This document shows, piece after piece, positions 55,629-64,000 of a stretch of DNA of 64,000 nt (position 1 is the stretch's first letter; every line of letters starts with the position of its first letter). The notes under the pieces were generated by a model that saw nothing but the letters and a program-made list of their open reading frames with translations, did no database searches and was not told where the DNA came from. The position numbers and the translations under genes are program-made. The DNA is from Ryuthela nishihirai. Its lineage: Eukaryota; Arthropoda; Arachnida; Araneae; Heptathelidae. The stretch is taken from NCBI GenBank assembly GCA_038380435.1, contig JAWZYU010000672.1:1-64000 (forward strand), in the 5' to 3' direction.

Positions 55629-56147
55629 CCCTTTCACGACTAAGGGAAACATTTTTCCCATTTTAAAATTGGTTATTGTCGTATTTAATTATAACCTTAT
55701 CTGCATTTTTTATACAGAATGTCAAAATAGAACGTATGCCGAACACAATTACGTAAACGGGAACGTTTAGTCCATGTCCATCTTTGCAATAATGTTGCAT
55801 CTGTGCAATGTCCATCTTTGCCTCACTACCAAAAGAAATTGCTTCGCAGAATATCATAATTAGCACATCATTTTGTATAGTAATTTTATTTCATAATTTT
55901 GTATTATTTTAGTTAACATTTTGTTATAATAAACCAATAAATAAAAGACGTTGCATAATAAGCCTAACTATAATTTGTGTTACCTTTATAGTCCATTGGG
56001 AAAAATATTTCCCATAAAATTCCAAAAAAAAACTACACATTGTTATGTATTTTTCTTATGATTTTTATTTATTTTACGTCTAAACAAACTAAAATAAACA
56101 GTTACATACTAATATTTACTCTTAGAAACCTTATGGTCCTGAAAGGG
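55629..56147. mobile_element. piggyBac-like non-autonomous element
   Basis: Begins CCCTTTCACGAC and ends GTCCTGAAAGGG, flanked by TTAA (55625-55628 and 56148-56151), the target specific to piggyBac. Subterminal GGGAAACATTTTTCCC and GGGAAAAATATTTCCC lie near the left end and at about 55998. Length 519 bp, AT-rich, no transposase; the short open frame at 55663-55866 is incidental. Confidence 0.82.
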
Positions 56148-56151
56148 TTAA

Positions 56152-56425
56152 GAATTCAACATCTGTGACAAGAAATGTAAAGGTGGCTGGGGTTTATTTG
56201 TTTGCTGTGGTTTATTTGTTTGCGTGTCATCACGATTGTAAAGGAATTTTTGTTTTTAAGCGATCTGAAATGTGAAGCACCTTTCACACAACAGAACTTA
56301 ACCCGGAAATAGGGAACACTTTTCATAGAATAAATCTATGGTATACTTTTTTCAAACTAATCAACTACTCAGGAATGGCCTTGAGTGAAATGGCGTCCTG
56401 GACGAACTTTTTTCAGGCGTCCCCA
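56152..56425. other. Unique sequence, nothing recognised
   Basis: GGTTTATTTGTTTGC is tandemly duplicated near 56190-56222. Nothing else. Confidence 0.5.
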
Positions 56426-56436
56426 TTTCCTTACAA

Positions 56437-56636
56437 AAAATACCCTCTCAAGCAGCTGCTTGCCACAGAGGTCTGACAGGAGCCTGTCAGTTTATATGCC
56501 ACAGTAGGAGATCTGAGAGGATGGCAGGACCTCAGCAGAAAAACGACACACACACATCCATGCCTAATACCGGGGCTCGAACCCAGGACCCTTAAATCAG
56601 TAGCCAAGCGTGCTAACCACTTGGCCACGGGACGGC
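56437..56636 (-). mobile_element. SINE B with 11 bp TSD
   Basis: TTTCCTTACAA at 56426-56436 and 56637-56647. Full length, from AAATACCC through the palindrome at about 56449 to the head ending CCACGGGACGGC. This copy fixes the 5' end of the family (GCCGTCCCGTGGCC). Confidence 0.95.
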
Positions 56637-56764
56637 TTTCCTTACAATCACGGTATATTAAATCTAATTTACTCTCGTAGTTCTTTCCTGACATCCTTTT
56701 TGGCCCTATCCCTAAATCGGTTTCTAGTAGACAGAACACGTGTTCAAACTGCAGAACACCTTTC

Positions 56765-57680
56765 AAGCTATGAGCCGAAGGCTCAAAGAAGGTTGGGGGA
56801 GGGGACCCACTGGAACAGCTGTTGGGAGACAGATGGTAGCCTCCCGTCAAGGCCATCCAGCGTGTTCTTTAACGTTGGGTTGTTTTACCTCTGAGCGGCA
56901 CTTTTTTTGCACATCATGGGCTAAATGGTAAGGTCACAAGGATCCCGAAGGCTCAAAGAAGGTTGGGGGAGGGGACCTTTGGAACAGCTGTTGGGAGACA
57001 GATGGTAGCCTCCCGTCAAGGCCATCCAGCGTGTTCTTTAACGTTGGGTTGTTTTATCTCTGAGCGGCACTTTTTTTGCACATCATGGGCTAAATGGTAA
57101 GGTCACAAGGATCCCGAAGGCTCAAAGAAGGTTGGGGGAAGGGACCCACTGGAACAGCTGTTGGGAGACAGATGGTAGCCTCCCGTCAAGGCCATCCAGC
57201 GTGTTCTTTAACGTTGGGTTGTTTTATCTCTGAGCGGCACTTTTTTTGCACATCATGGGCTAAATGGCCAGGTCACATGGACCCCGAAGGCTCAGAGAAG
57301 GTTGGGGGAAGGGACCCACTGGAACAGCTGTTGGGAGACAGATGGTAGCCTCCCGTCAAGGCCATCCAGCGTGTTCTTTAACGTTGGGTTGTTTTATCTC
57401 TGAGCGGCACTTTTTTTGCACATCATGGGCTAAATGGTAAGGTCACAAGGATCCCGAAGGCTCAAAGAAGGTTGGGGGAGGGGACCCTTGGAACAGCTGT
57501 TGGGAGACAGATGGTAGCCTCCCGTCAAGGCCATCCAGCGTGTTCTTTAACGTGCACAGGGTATGGCTCTCCCGTACACTTAGCCACGGCTTAACATCCC
57601 ATACGACGGACGGCGGCCTTTCCAAGCCCATCGGTGTCCCCTACCGACCGTGTACAGGGCGGGGAATTATGCGGTGATAC
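56765..57680 (-). mobile_element. SINE A multimer, four extra 3' modules, both ends incomplete
   Basis: Five 3' modules joined near 56874, 57043, 57213 and 57383. The outermost lacks the tail end (starts GCCGAAGGCTCAAAG), and in SINE sense the element starts at GTATCACCGCATAATTCC, without the tRNA head. Three of the modules share variants (AAATGGTAAGGTCAC, GGATCCCGAAGGCTCAAAG) that the fourth lacks. Confidence 0.92.
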
Positions 57681-57735
57681 ATAAAATGAGGAAACAGATG
57701 TTAATTACTGACCTTAAATCCAAACACGCTAAGCT

Positions 57736-57849
57736 CACACGTGACACGAAGGTTGCCAGATCACTAATTTCTATAAAAATCGTTACCATATATTTTTTCT
57801 AAATTCCGTAATCAACCATAGTTTTCGGATATTATTTTTTGAACGACTG
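57736..57849. mobile_element. Tc1-type MITE, half element
   Basis: Right half only (CACGTGACACGAAGGTTGCC to TTTTGAACGACTG, then TA 57850-57851). Confidence 0.85.
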
Positions 57850-57916
57850 TACATCACACCACCTCAGAGTTTAATAAAATATAATTGCGACAAAATAATT
57901 GTTACCAATCTGATAG

Positions 57917-58479
57917 GGGTGGGGGTGGCTCAGTCGGTAGCGCGCCAGGCTCGTAATCTGTAGTTCCCAGGTTCGAGTCCCAGCTGGGTCAGCGTTGAGA
58001 TTTATCTCCGCAAAATTCTCCGCCCTGCCCACGGTCAGTAGGGGACATCGATGCGGGCTTGGAAAGGCCACCGTCCGTCGGATGGGACGTTAAGCCGTGG
58101 CCCCTTGTGCGGGAGAGCCATACCCTGTGCACGTTATAGAACACGCTGGATGGCCTTGACGGGAGGCTACCATCTGTCTCCCAACAGCTGTTCCAGTGGG
58201 TCCCCTCCCCCAACCTTCTCTGAGCCTTCGGGGTCCATGTGACCTGGCCATTTAGCCCATGGTGTGCAAAACAGTGCCGCTCAGAGGTAAAACAACCCAA
58301 TGTTAAAGAACACGCTGGATGGCCTTGACGGGGGGCTACCATCTGTCTCCCAACAGCTGTTCCAGTGGGTCCCCTCCCCCAACCTTCTCTGAGCCTTCGG
58401 GGTCCATGTGACCTGGCCATTTAGCCCGTGGTGTGAAAAAAAGTGCCGCTCAGAGGTAAAACAATCCAATCCAATCCAA
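57917..58479 (+). mobile_element. SINE A multimer, one extra 3' module
   Basis: Full-length copy with a CAACCCAA/TGTTAAAG junction at 58300/58301 (C to T at the joint). The tail ends CAATCCAATCCAATCCAA. Confidence 0.93.
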
Positions 58480-58755
58480 GTTATGAGATTCTGGAGGAAA
58501 CCCGGAAAGCAATGTTTACTTCGATGCCACTGGGCGAACTCTTTCCCTGATGTCTATCAGGGAAGAGTAGGCAGGGCGTGAAGGTGAACTTCTCCTCAGC
58601 TGCCGGTAAGTCAGTGAGTCATTCTCTTGACGTTCGCTGTTCGTTTTGTTCGAGGTCAAATTCGAACTGAAGTGCTAGGATCTTTTCCTTCAGCTGGTTG
58701 ATGAAGAATGCGGGTAAATCTCTTTTTTGTTAAAAGAAAATGTGTCTCTTTAAGT
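58480..58755. other. Unique sequence, nothing recognised
   Basis: No feature seen. Confidence 0.5.
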
Positions 58756-58756
58756 C

Positions 58757-59104
58757 GGGTTGTTTTACCTCTGAGCGGCACTATTTTGCGCACAGTGGGC
58801 TAAATGGACAGGTCACAAGGACCCCGAAGGCTCAGAGAAGGTTGAAGGGAGGGGACCCACTGGAACAGCTGTTGGCAGACAGATGGTAACCTCCTGTCAA
58901 GGCCATCCAGCGTGTTCTTGAACGTGCACAGGGTATGGCTCTCCCGCACACGGGACCACTGCTTAACGTCCCATCCAATGGACAACGGCCTTTTCAAACC
59001 CATCGGTGCCCCCTACTGACCGTGGGCAAGGCGGGGAGTTTTGCGGAGATACTCGAACCCGGGAACTGCAGATTGCGAACCTGGCAACTACCGACTGAGC
59101 CACC
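58757..59104 (-). mobile_element. Diverged SINE A
   Basis: Complete in outline, but the ~35 bp between the GCGGAGATA motif and the B box is deleted, and the head is shortened (GGCAACTACCGACTGAGCC). Confidence 0.85.
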
Positions 59105-59113
59105 TGGCTTCCA

Positions 59114-59510
59114 TGGGGCGGGGGGTGGCTCAGTCGGTAGCGCGCCAGACTCGTAATCTGTAGTTCCCAGGTTCGAGTCCCAGCTGGGTCAGCGTTGAGA
59201 TTTATCTCCGCAAAATTCCCACGGTCAGTAGGGGACACCGATGGGCTTGGAAAGGCCGCCGACCGTCGGATGGGACGTTAAGCCGTGGTCCCGTGTGCGG
59301 GAGAGCAATACCCTGTGCACATTAAAGAACACGCTGGATGGCCTTGACGGCCTACGGTCTGTAATGATAAAATTCCATCTGTCTCCCAACAGATGTTCCA
59401 GTGGGTCCCCTCCCCCAGCCTTCTCTGAGCCTTCGGGGTCCTTGTGACCTGGCCATTTAGCCCATGGTGTGCAAAAAATGCCACTCAGAGGTAAAACAGC
59501 ACAACCCAAC
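59114..59510 (+). mobile_element. SINE A with a ~25 bp insertion
   Basis: Head to tail complete except for loss of CCGCCCTGCC; GCCTACGGTCTGTAATGATA replaces the normal GGAGGCTACC segment at about 59348. It stands head to head with the copy at 58757. Confidence 0.9.
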
Positions 59511-59983
59511 CAATAGTTGGCTACATAACACTTGCGAGATATGTCGACAAAGCCGGCAACGTCCACCTGCTTTGACCTTGAAGCATTCCAATTGCGCGCG
59601 TTAAATATCGAGCCTCCTTTTGGCACACATCACGTTGCTTCTTCCATAAATACGCCGCGTACTCTACCAGAATCACCTCGAACAGCCCTGCCTCGATGCG
59701 CCGGGTCTGGACAGTCGTCGCAGAAAACAGGGAATTTTAACTGATTTAATTTGTGTGAAATTTATCTATAATCTTTTAATTTTAAAATAGTATAGGAGAA
59801 GATAATTTACTTTCTACAAGATTATTATAATATTATCAAACATTTTTGAATTATTTACTATATTTCAAAAAATAAATAACTACCAGAAGAATTTTAACTG
59901 ATTAAATTTTAAATATTACATCTTTAGTTATTGTCCAGGCCTGCTATCTAGGTAGCTTTGACTCGACTCACAAACGACTGATC
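59511..59983. other. Unique sequence, nothing recognised
   Basis: A GAATTTTAACTGATT-AATTT motif occurs twice (about 59733 and 59890). Confidence 0.45.
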
Positions 59984-59995
59984 TAGTGTTGTGAT

Positions 59996-60384
59996 TTTGG
60001 ATTGGGTTGTTTTACTTCTGAGCGGCACTTTTTTGCACACCATGGGCTAAATGGCCAGGTCACAAGGACCCCGAAGGGTCAGAGAAGGTTGAGGGAGGGG
60101 ACCCACTGGAACAGCTGTTGGGAGACAGCTGATAGCCTCCCGTCAAGGCCATCCAGCGTGTTCTTTAACGTGCACAGGGAATAGCTCTCCCGCACACGGG
60201 GCCACGGCTTAACGTCCCATCCGACGGACGGCGGCCTTTCCAAGCCCATCGGTGCCCCCTACTGACCGTGGGCAGGACGAGGAATTTTGCGGAGATAAAT
60301 CTCAACGCTTCCCCAGCTGGGACTCGAACCTGGGAACTATAGAATCGAGCCTGGCGCGCTACAGACTGAGCCACCCCGCCCCTA
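59996..60384 (-). mobile_element. SINE A with 12 bp TSD
   Basis: TAGTGTTGTGAT at 59984-59995 and 60385-60396. Full length. Confidence 0.95.
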
Positions 60385-60396
60385 TAGTGTTGTGAT

Positions 60397-60668
60397 CCTT
60401 GGATATCTCTTATATAGGTCCGGCGCTAACAGCATCTTTTATAGGAGCTGCAATTTGCCATTGAAACTGATGATCGTAGCTGCAGTAAGGTTGCCCTATT
60501 TCTCAACAAGATGATCATCAATTGCTTTTAAAATGACATTAATAGCTGCGACCAGGCCTGGAGAAATTGGCGGGAGATATCCAAGTTCGCTCCTGGATTC
60601 AAAGTAACAAAATCTCTGTTCTTATGCTCTCAGCCAGATCTGGATCTTAGAAAGTATAAGAAAGATTG

Positions 60669-60699
<31 letters not shown>

Positions 60700-60744
60700 T
60701 TACGAGTGGCTGTATCAAGCCAGAACGCCGTTCCGGTATAAATA
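60397..60744. other. Unique sequence and a GT/G simple repeat
   Basis: (GT)n followed by a long G-run at 60669-60699. A GAACGCCGTTCCGGTATAAAT motif, shared with 7498-7517, abuts the transposon at 60745. Confidence 0.6.
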
Positions 60745-62300
60745 CATTGCTCACAAAAATTAGGGGATATTTCAAAATGAATATTAAGCGATAAAAAAAA
60801 GAAGCATTTGAATTTTTTTTTATTAAACAAGAACATCAGAAAAGCAAACGACAAGTCAAAGAAAGTTGTTCGATTATGCAAATGAGATGCAAACTCAATT
60901 GTCGTGATTGAGTAGCAAGTGACATATTGGAGGGGGGAGGGAATAGAAGCATGTCAAACTGGACGAGAGTGCCACACATTGACTGTTCAGTAGGGTGTAT
61001 GGTCACCCAAGACTGCCAAAACACACTGACAGCGATGGGGCATGGACAGGATCAGAATGTCCAGCAGTTCTTGTGGGATCCTCTGCTACTCTTGCTCCAG
61101 GGCAACTTCCAGCTCAAGAAGTGTTGTGGGAGGCATTGGACGGTTTGCCAGACGTCTTCCCAGTGCATCCCAAGCATGTTCAATGGGATTCAGGTCTGGA
61201 GAACGTGAAAGCCAGTCCATGCGTTCGATTCCTGTCTCCTGAAGCATGTTGTTGACGAGATGTCCATGAATGACGAGATGTCCATGATGTCCATGGACGA
61301 TAATGTCCATGAAAAGAAAGTTGTTTCCAACTGCTCCAGCATAGGGTATTACTATAGGGTGCAGGACCTCATCTCGATATCTGACAGCAGTCAGCGATCC
61401 GTTTCTGATGACGTGGAGGTCGGTACGACCACCAATGCTGATGCCAGCCCACACCATGATTCCACCACCACCTAATGCCACCACCACATTCCACCATCCC
61501 TTTCTCGCATGAAACGTGGATTCTCCCGTGTTCCTCGTTCACGCCAGATCAGGACACGATGATTGTTAGGCTGCAGACTGAACCGTGACTCATCAGAGAA
61601 GAGGACAGTTGACCACTCATCACGGATCCAATGATGATGCTCATCAGCCCACCTTCTACAGGTTCTACGGTGTTCAGCAGATAACGGAATGCATACCATT
61701 GGTCGCCCGGCATGCAGTCCAACATGATGGAGCCGATTTCGTATGGTCTGGGTGCATATCCTTCGTCTAGTGGCAGCAAGAAACTGTCCCGCGCCTGTTC
61801 CTTCTTGCCAATAAGGTCAAGTAGCGGTCATCTCTTGCTGCTGTGTCAGATGGGCGACCCTGACCTCGTCTTCTTCGCACTGTGCCAGTCTCTTGAAAGC
61901 GATTCCGCAGTCTGCTAATCATGCTTTGGGATGTTCCAAGTGCTGTTGCCACTGTCGTCGTGTTTGACCAGCTTCAAGACGTCCTATGGCTCTCCAGGCT
62001 TCGCATTCGGTCAAATCGTGTTGCAGGGGCATTGCAAGGGCTGGGAAATTGCAGGATGTGCACTTTCAAGATCAGGGAACGTGCAAATAGATACTCCAGT
62101 ACTTTCAGCCCTTTTGTATAGTGCATTTTCACCAAAGAAATAAAAGTTGGTTTTGCATCTCATTTGCATAATCGAACAACTTTCTTTGACTTGTCGTTTG
62201 CTCTTCTGATGTTCTTGTTTAATAAAAAAAAATCAAATGTTTCTTTTTTTTTATCGCTTCATATTCATTTTGAAATATCCCCTATTTTTTGAGAGCAGTG
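60745..62300 (-). mobile_element. Tc1-like DNA transposon, complete ends, dead transposase
   Basis: Starts CATTGCTCACAAAAATTAGG and ends with the near-inverse (CTATTTTTTGAGAGCAGTG), with TA on both sides (60743-60744, 62301-62302). The inverted ends are long: 60745-60893 and 62152-62300 (~149 bp) match with few differences. Total 1,556 bp, the normal size for Tc1 relatives. The transposase is on the minus strand. Confidence 0.94.
60987..62032 (-). pseudogene. Tc1-like transposase pseudogene
   Basis: Read from the ATG at 62030-62032: MPLQHDLTECEAWRAIGRLE (helix-turn-helix start), then a frameshift near 61955 to ALGTSQSMISRLRNRFQETG and the GRPR-like GQGRPSDTAARDDRYL. A further shift near 61775 leads to RICTQTIRNRLHHVGLHAGR and VLFSDESRFSL with the first catalytic Asp. 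Another shift near 61475 leads to GGIMVWAGISIGGRTDLHVI, and finally WLSRSPDLNPIEHAWDALGR with the catalytic Glu, ending HTPY-stop at 60987. The conserved segment normally carrying the second Asp has been overwritten by small GATGTCCATGA duplications (61258-61312). One internal stop occurs near 61075. At least three frameshifts, so inactive. Intact relatives are ~340 residues, matching this span. Confidence 0.93.
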
Positions 62301-62394
62301 TAGTTTTCCTCATTCCTAGTGGATTTTACACGTATTTTGCTAGAAATTTTTTAATGTATACACGTTTGCATGTTTCATTATAATCTCGTCCGAG

Positions 62395-62848
62395 TTGTGG
62401 GTTGTTTTACCTCTGAGCGGCAGTTTTTTGCACACCATGGGCTAAATGGCCAGGTCACAAGGATTGGATTGTTTTACCTCTGAGCGGCACTTTTTTGCAC
62501 ACCATGGGCTAAATGACCAGGTCACATGGACTCCGTAGGCTCAGAGAAGGTTGGGGGAGGGGACCCACTGGAACAGCTGTTGGGAGATAGATGGTAGCCT
62601 CCCGTCAAGGCCATCCAGCGTGTTCTTTAACGTGCACAGGGTATGGCTCTCCCACACACGGGGCCACGGCTTAACGTCCCATCCGACGGACGGCGGCCTT
62701 TCCAAGCCCATCGGTGTCCCCTACTGACCGTGGGCAGGGCGGGGAATTTTGCGGAGATAAATCTCAACGCTGACCCAGCTGGGACTCGAACCTGGGAACT
62801 ACAGATTACGAGCCTGGCGCGCTACCGACTGAGCCCCCCCCCGCCCCC
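62395..62848 (-). mobile_element. SINE A with one short tail module, 12 bp TSD
   Basis: ATCTCGTCCGAG at 62383-62394 and 62849-62860 encloses the element, including a ~63 bp extra tail unit (CACAAGGA joined to TTGGATTG near 62463). Confidence 0.95.
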
Positions 62849-62860
62849 ATCTCGTCCGAG

Positions 62861-63221
62861 GACTAGCGTTTTCAAAGGAGGGGGGGGGGGTCTACCTACA
62901 TCCCTCCCTGCTTTTAGCCATGGCGTAAGGGCTGCATTGCTCATGTCTATATGCAACCTGTTCGAGCAAATGCTTGCTTAACGTTAACGTTCCTTTAGTG
63001 ACCCTGACATTTTTCCAGCCAACACGATTACATGGCGTCGCTTTCATAGGTGTGTTTGTTATCTTTTTATCCCTAGATCTTTTTGAACACGGTATTTAAC
63101 TGTTTTCTTTTAGCTATACCTCAGGAGAAGATAAAGTCATCAGTAGACAAGGAGATATACAAAAATAGAGACAGACATGTGGATGACTTTTTAAACGTAA
63201 CCTGCAACAGTCGTGCTGTTG
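62861..63221. other. Unique sequence, nothing recognised
   Basis: G-run at about 62880-62890. No feature otherwise. Confidence 0.5.
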
Positions 63222-63605
63222 GTGGGTTGTTTTACCTCTGAGCGGCACTTTTTTGCACACCATGGGCTAAATGGATAGGTCACATGGACCCCGAAGGCTC
63301 AGAGAAGGTTGGAGGAGGGGACCCACTGGAACAGCTGTTGGGAGACAGATGGTAGCCTCCCGTTAAGGCCACCCAGCGTGTTCTTTAACGTGCACAGGGT
63401 ATGGCTCTCCCGCACACGGGGCCACGGCTTAACGTCCCATCCGACGGACGGCGGCCTTTCCAAGCCCATCGGTGTCCCCTACTGACCGTGGGCAGGGCGG
63501 GGAAATTTTGCGGAGATAAATCTCAACGCTGACCCAGCTGGGACTCGAACCTGGGAACTACAGATTACGAGCCTGGCGCGCTACCGACTGAGCCACCCCC
63601 GCCCC
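63222..63605 (-). mobile_element. SINE A, full length
   Basis: Complete minus-strand copy with few differences from the reference; no target-site duplication seen. Confidence 0.92.
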
Positions 63606-63690
63606 TTCTTGAAGAATACTTTCGAAGAAGCAATTCTGTTGATTAATCAGTTTTCATTTTTAACTCATTTTGACGACTAAGTTTTATATT

Positions 63691-63765
63691 TTTACCTATG
63701 AGCTGCACTTTTGTGCATACAATGGGCTAAATAGCCAGGTCACAAGGATCCCCAACAGTTGAAAA
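63691..63765 (-). mobile_element. SINE A tail fragment, old
   Basis: TTTACCTATGAGCTGCACTT... to GGATCCCCAACAGTTG, stopping where the next plus-strand copy begins. Confidence 0.75.
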
Positions 63766-63767
63766 GG

Positions 63768-64000
63768 GCGGCGATTGGCTCAGTAGGTAACACACCAGTC
63801 GTAATCTGCAGTTTCCAGGTTCGAGTCCCAACATTGAGTTTTACCTCCGCTAACTCCGGTTCTGCCCTCTGGTCACCGAGTGGATACCATTGGAGTTGGA
63901 AAAGACCGCCGTCCGTAAGATGAGATGTTAAGCCGTGGCTCCTCGTACGGAAAAGCGATACTCTGTGCATGTTAAAGAAAACGCTGGATGGTCTTGACGG
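63768..64000 (+). mobile_element. Old SINE A, runs off the window
   Basis: Head GGCGGCGATTGGCTCAGTAGG with B box GGTTCGAGTCCC near 63818, diverged middle, cut by the window end before the tail. Confidence 0.85.

Noticed and set aside
1..64000. A dedicated multi-gene system (defence, secretion or biosynthetic cluster)
   Set aside because: No intact coding genes or operon-like arrangement are present; the window is intergenic repeat DNA of a eukaryote.

Overview
The window is repeat-rich eukaryotic DNA, and I find no credible host protein-coding gene in it. The mix of tRNA-derived SINEs, a Tc1-like transposon with long inverted ends, hAT, Tc1 and piggyBac-type non-autonomous elements, a degraded LINE and tandem satellites suggests an arthropod. 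A chelicerate such as a spider is my guess; nothing in the sequence proves it. Most open frames longer than 60 codons are the antisense or sense of one SINE family and are not genes.

The dominant component is 'SINE A', a ~390 bp tRNA-headed SINE. It has a head resembling tRNA-Thr(CGT) with Pol III A and B boxes, a long conserved middle, and a 3' tail ending in CAACC/CAATCC-type repeats. About 60 copies or fragments lie on both strands and cover roughly two fifths of the window (my estimate). Many have clear 7-13 bp target-site duplications (TSDs), and several are nested in older copies. A second family, 'SINE B' (~180-200 bp, different tRNA-like head, perfect palindrome near its 3' end), has about nine copies or fragments, including a head-to-tail trimer at 40.3-40.9 kb. 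A and B interrupt each other reciprocally.

Layout: 0-5.1 kb, SINE A copies (one multimer, one three-layer nest) and a 44 bp/264 bp higher-order tandem repeat; 5.19-5.63 kb, 27 bp minisatellite; 6.3-10.4 kb, SINE A copies around a decayed hAT transposase, itself inside a smaller hAT-type element; 10.4-13.1 kb, Tc1-type MITE, perfect hairpin and a fold-back element; 13-18.6 kb, SINE A cluster; 19.2-22.47 kb, 73 bp satellite with higher-order structure; 22.5-23.5 kb, LINE reverse-transcriptase remnant split by SINE A; 23.6-34 kb, three hAT-type non-autonomous elements, SINEs and a unique GC-rich stretch near 27.7-28.0 kb; 34-39.98 kb, SINE A multimers and a TSD-flanked composite SINE; 40-48 kb, SINE B trimer, palindromic Tc1-type array and multimeric SINE A; 49-54.3 kb, SINE A and hAT-type elements; 55.6-56.15 kb, piggyBac-like MITE; 56.4-60.4 kb, more SINEs; 60.7-62.3 kb, a complete but dead Tc1-like transposon; 62.4-64 kb, SINE A.

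The most unusual signal is what SINE A does to its own 3' end. An exact internal junction (internal GTTAAAG joined to the CAACCCAA tail) creates head-to-tail copies of a ~169 bp 3' module. It occurs 18 times at eight loci, and at two loci a TSD encloses the whole multimer. Shorter tail modules with other junctions also occur. A 12 bp TSD encloses a 1 kb composite (SINE + non-SINE flank + SINE) whose middle matches the flank of another SINE 1.7 kb away, as expected for read-through transduction plus template jumping. I regard these as the best leads; the rest is ordinary transposon biology.
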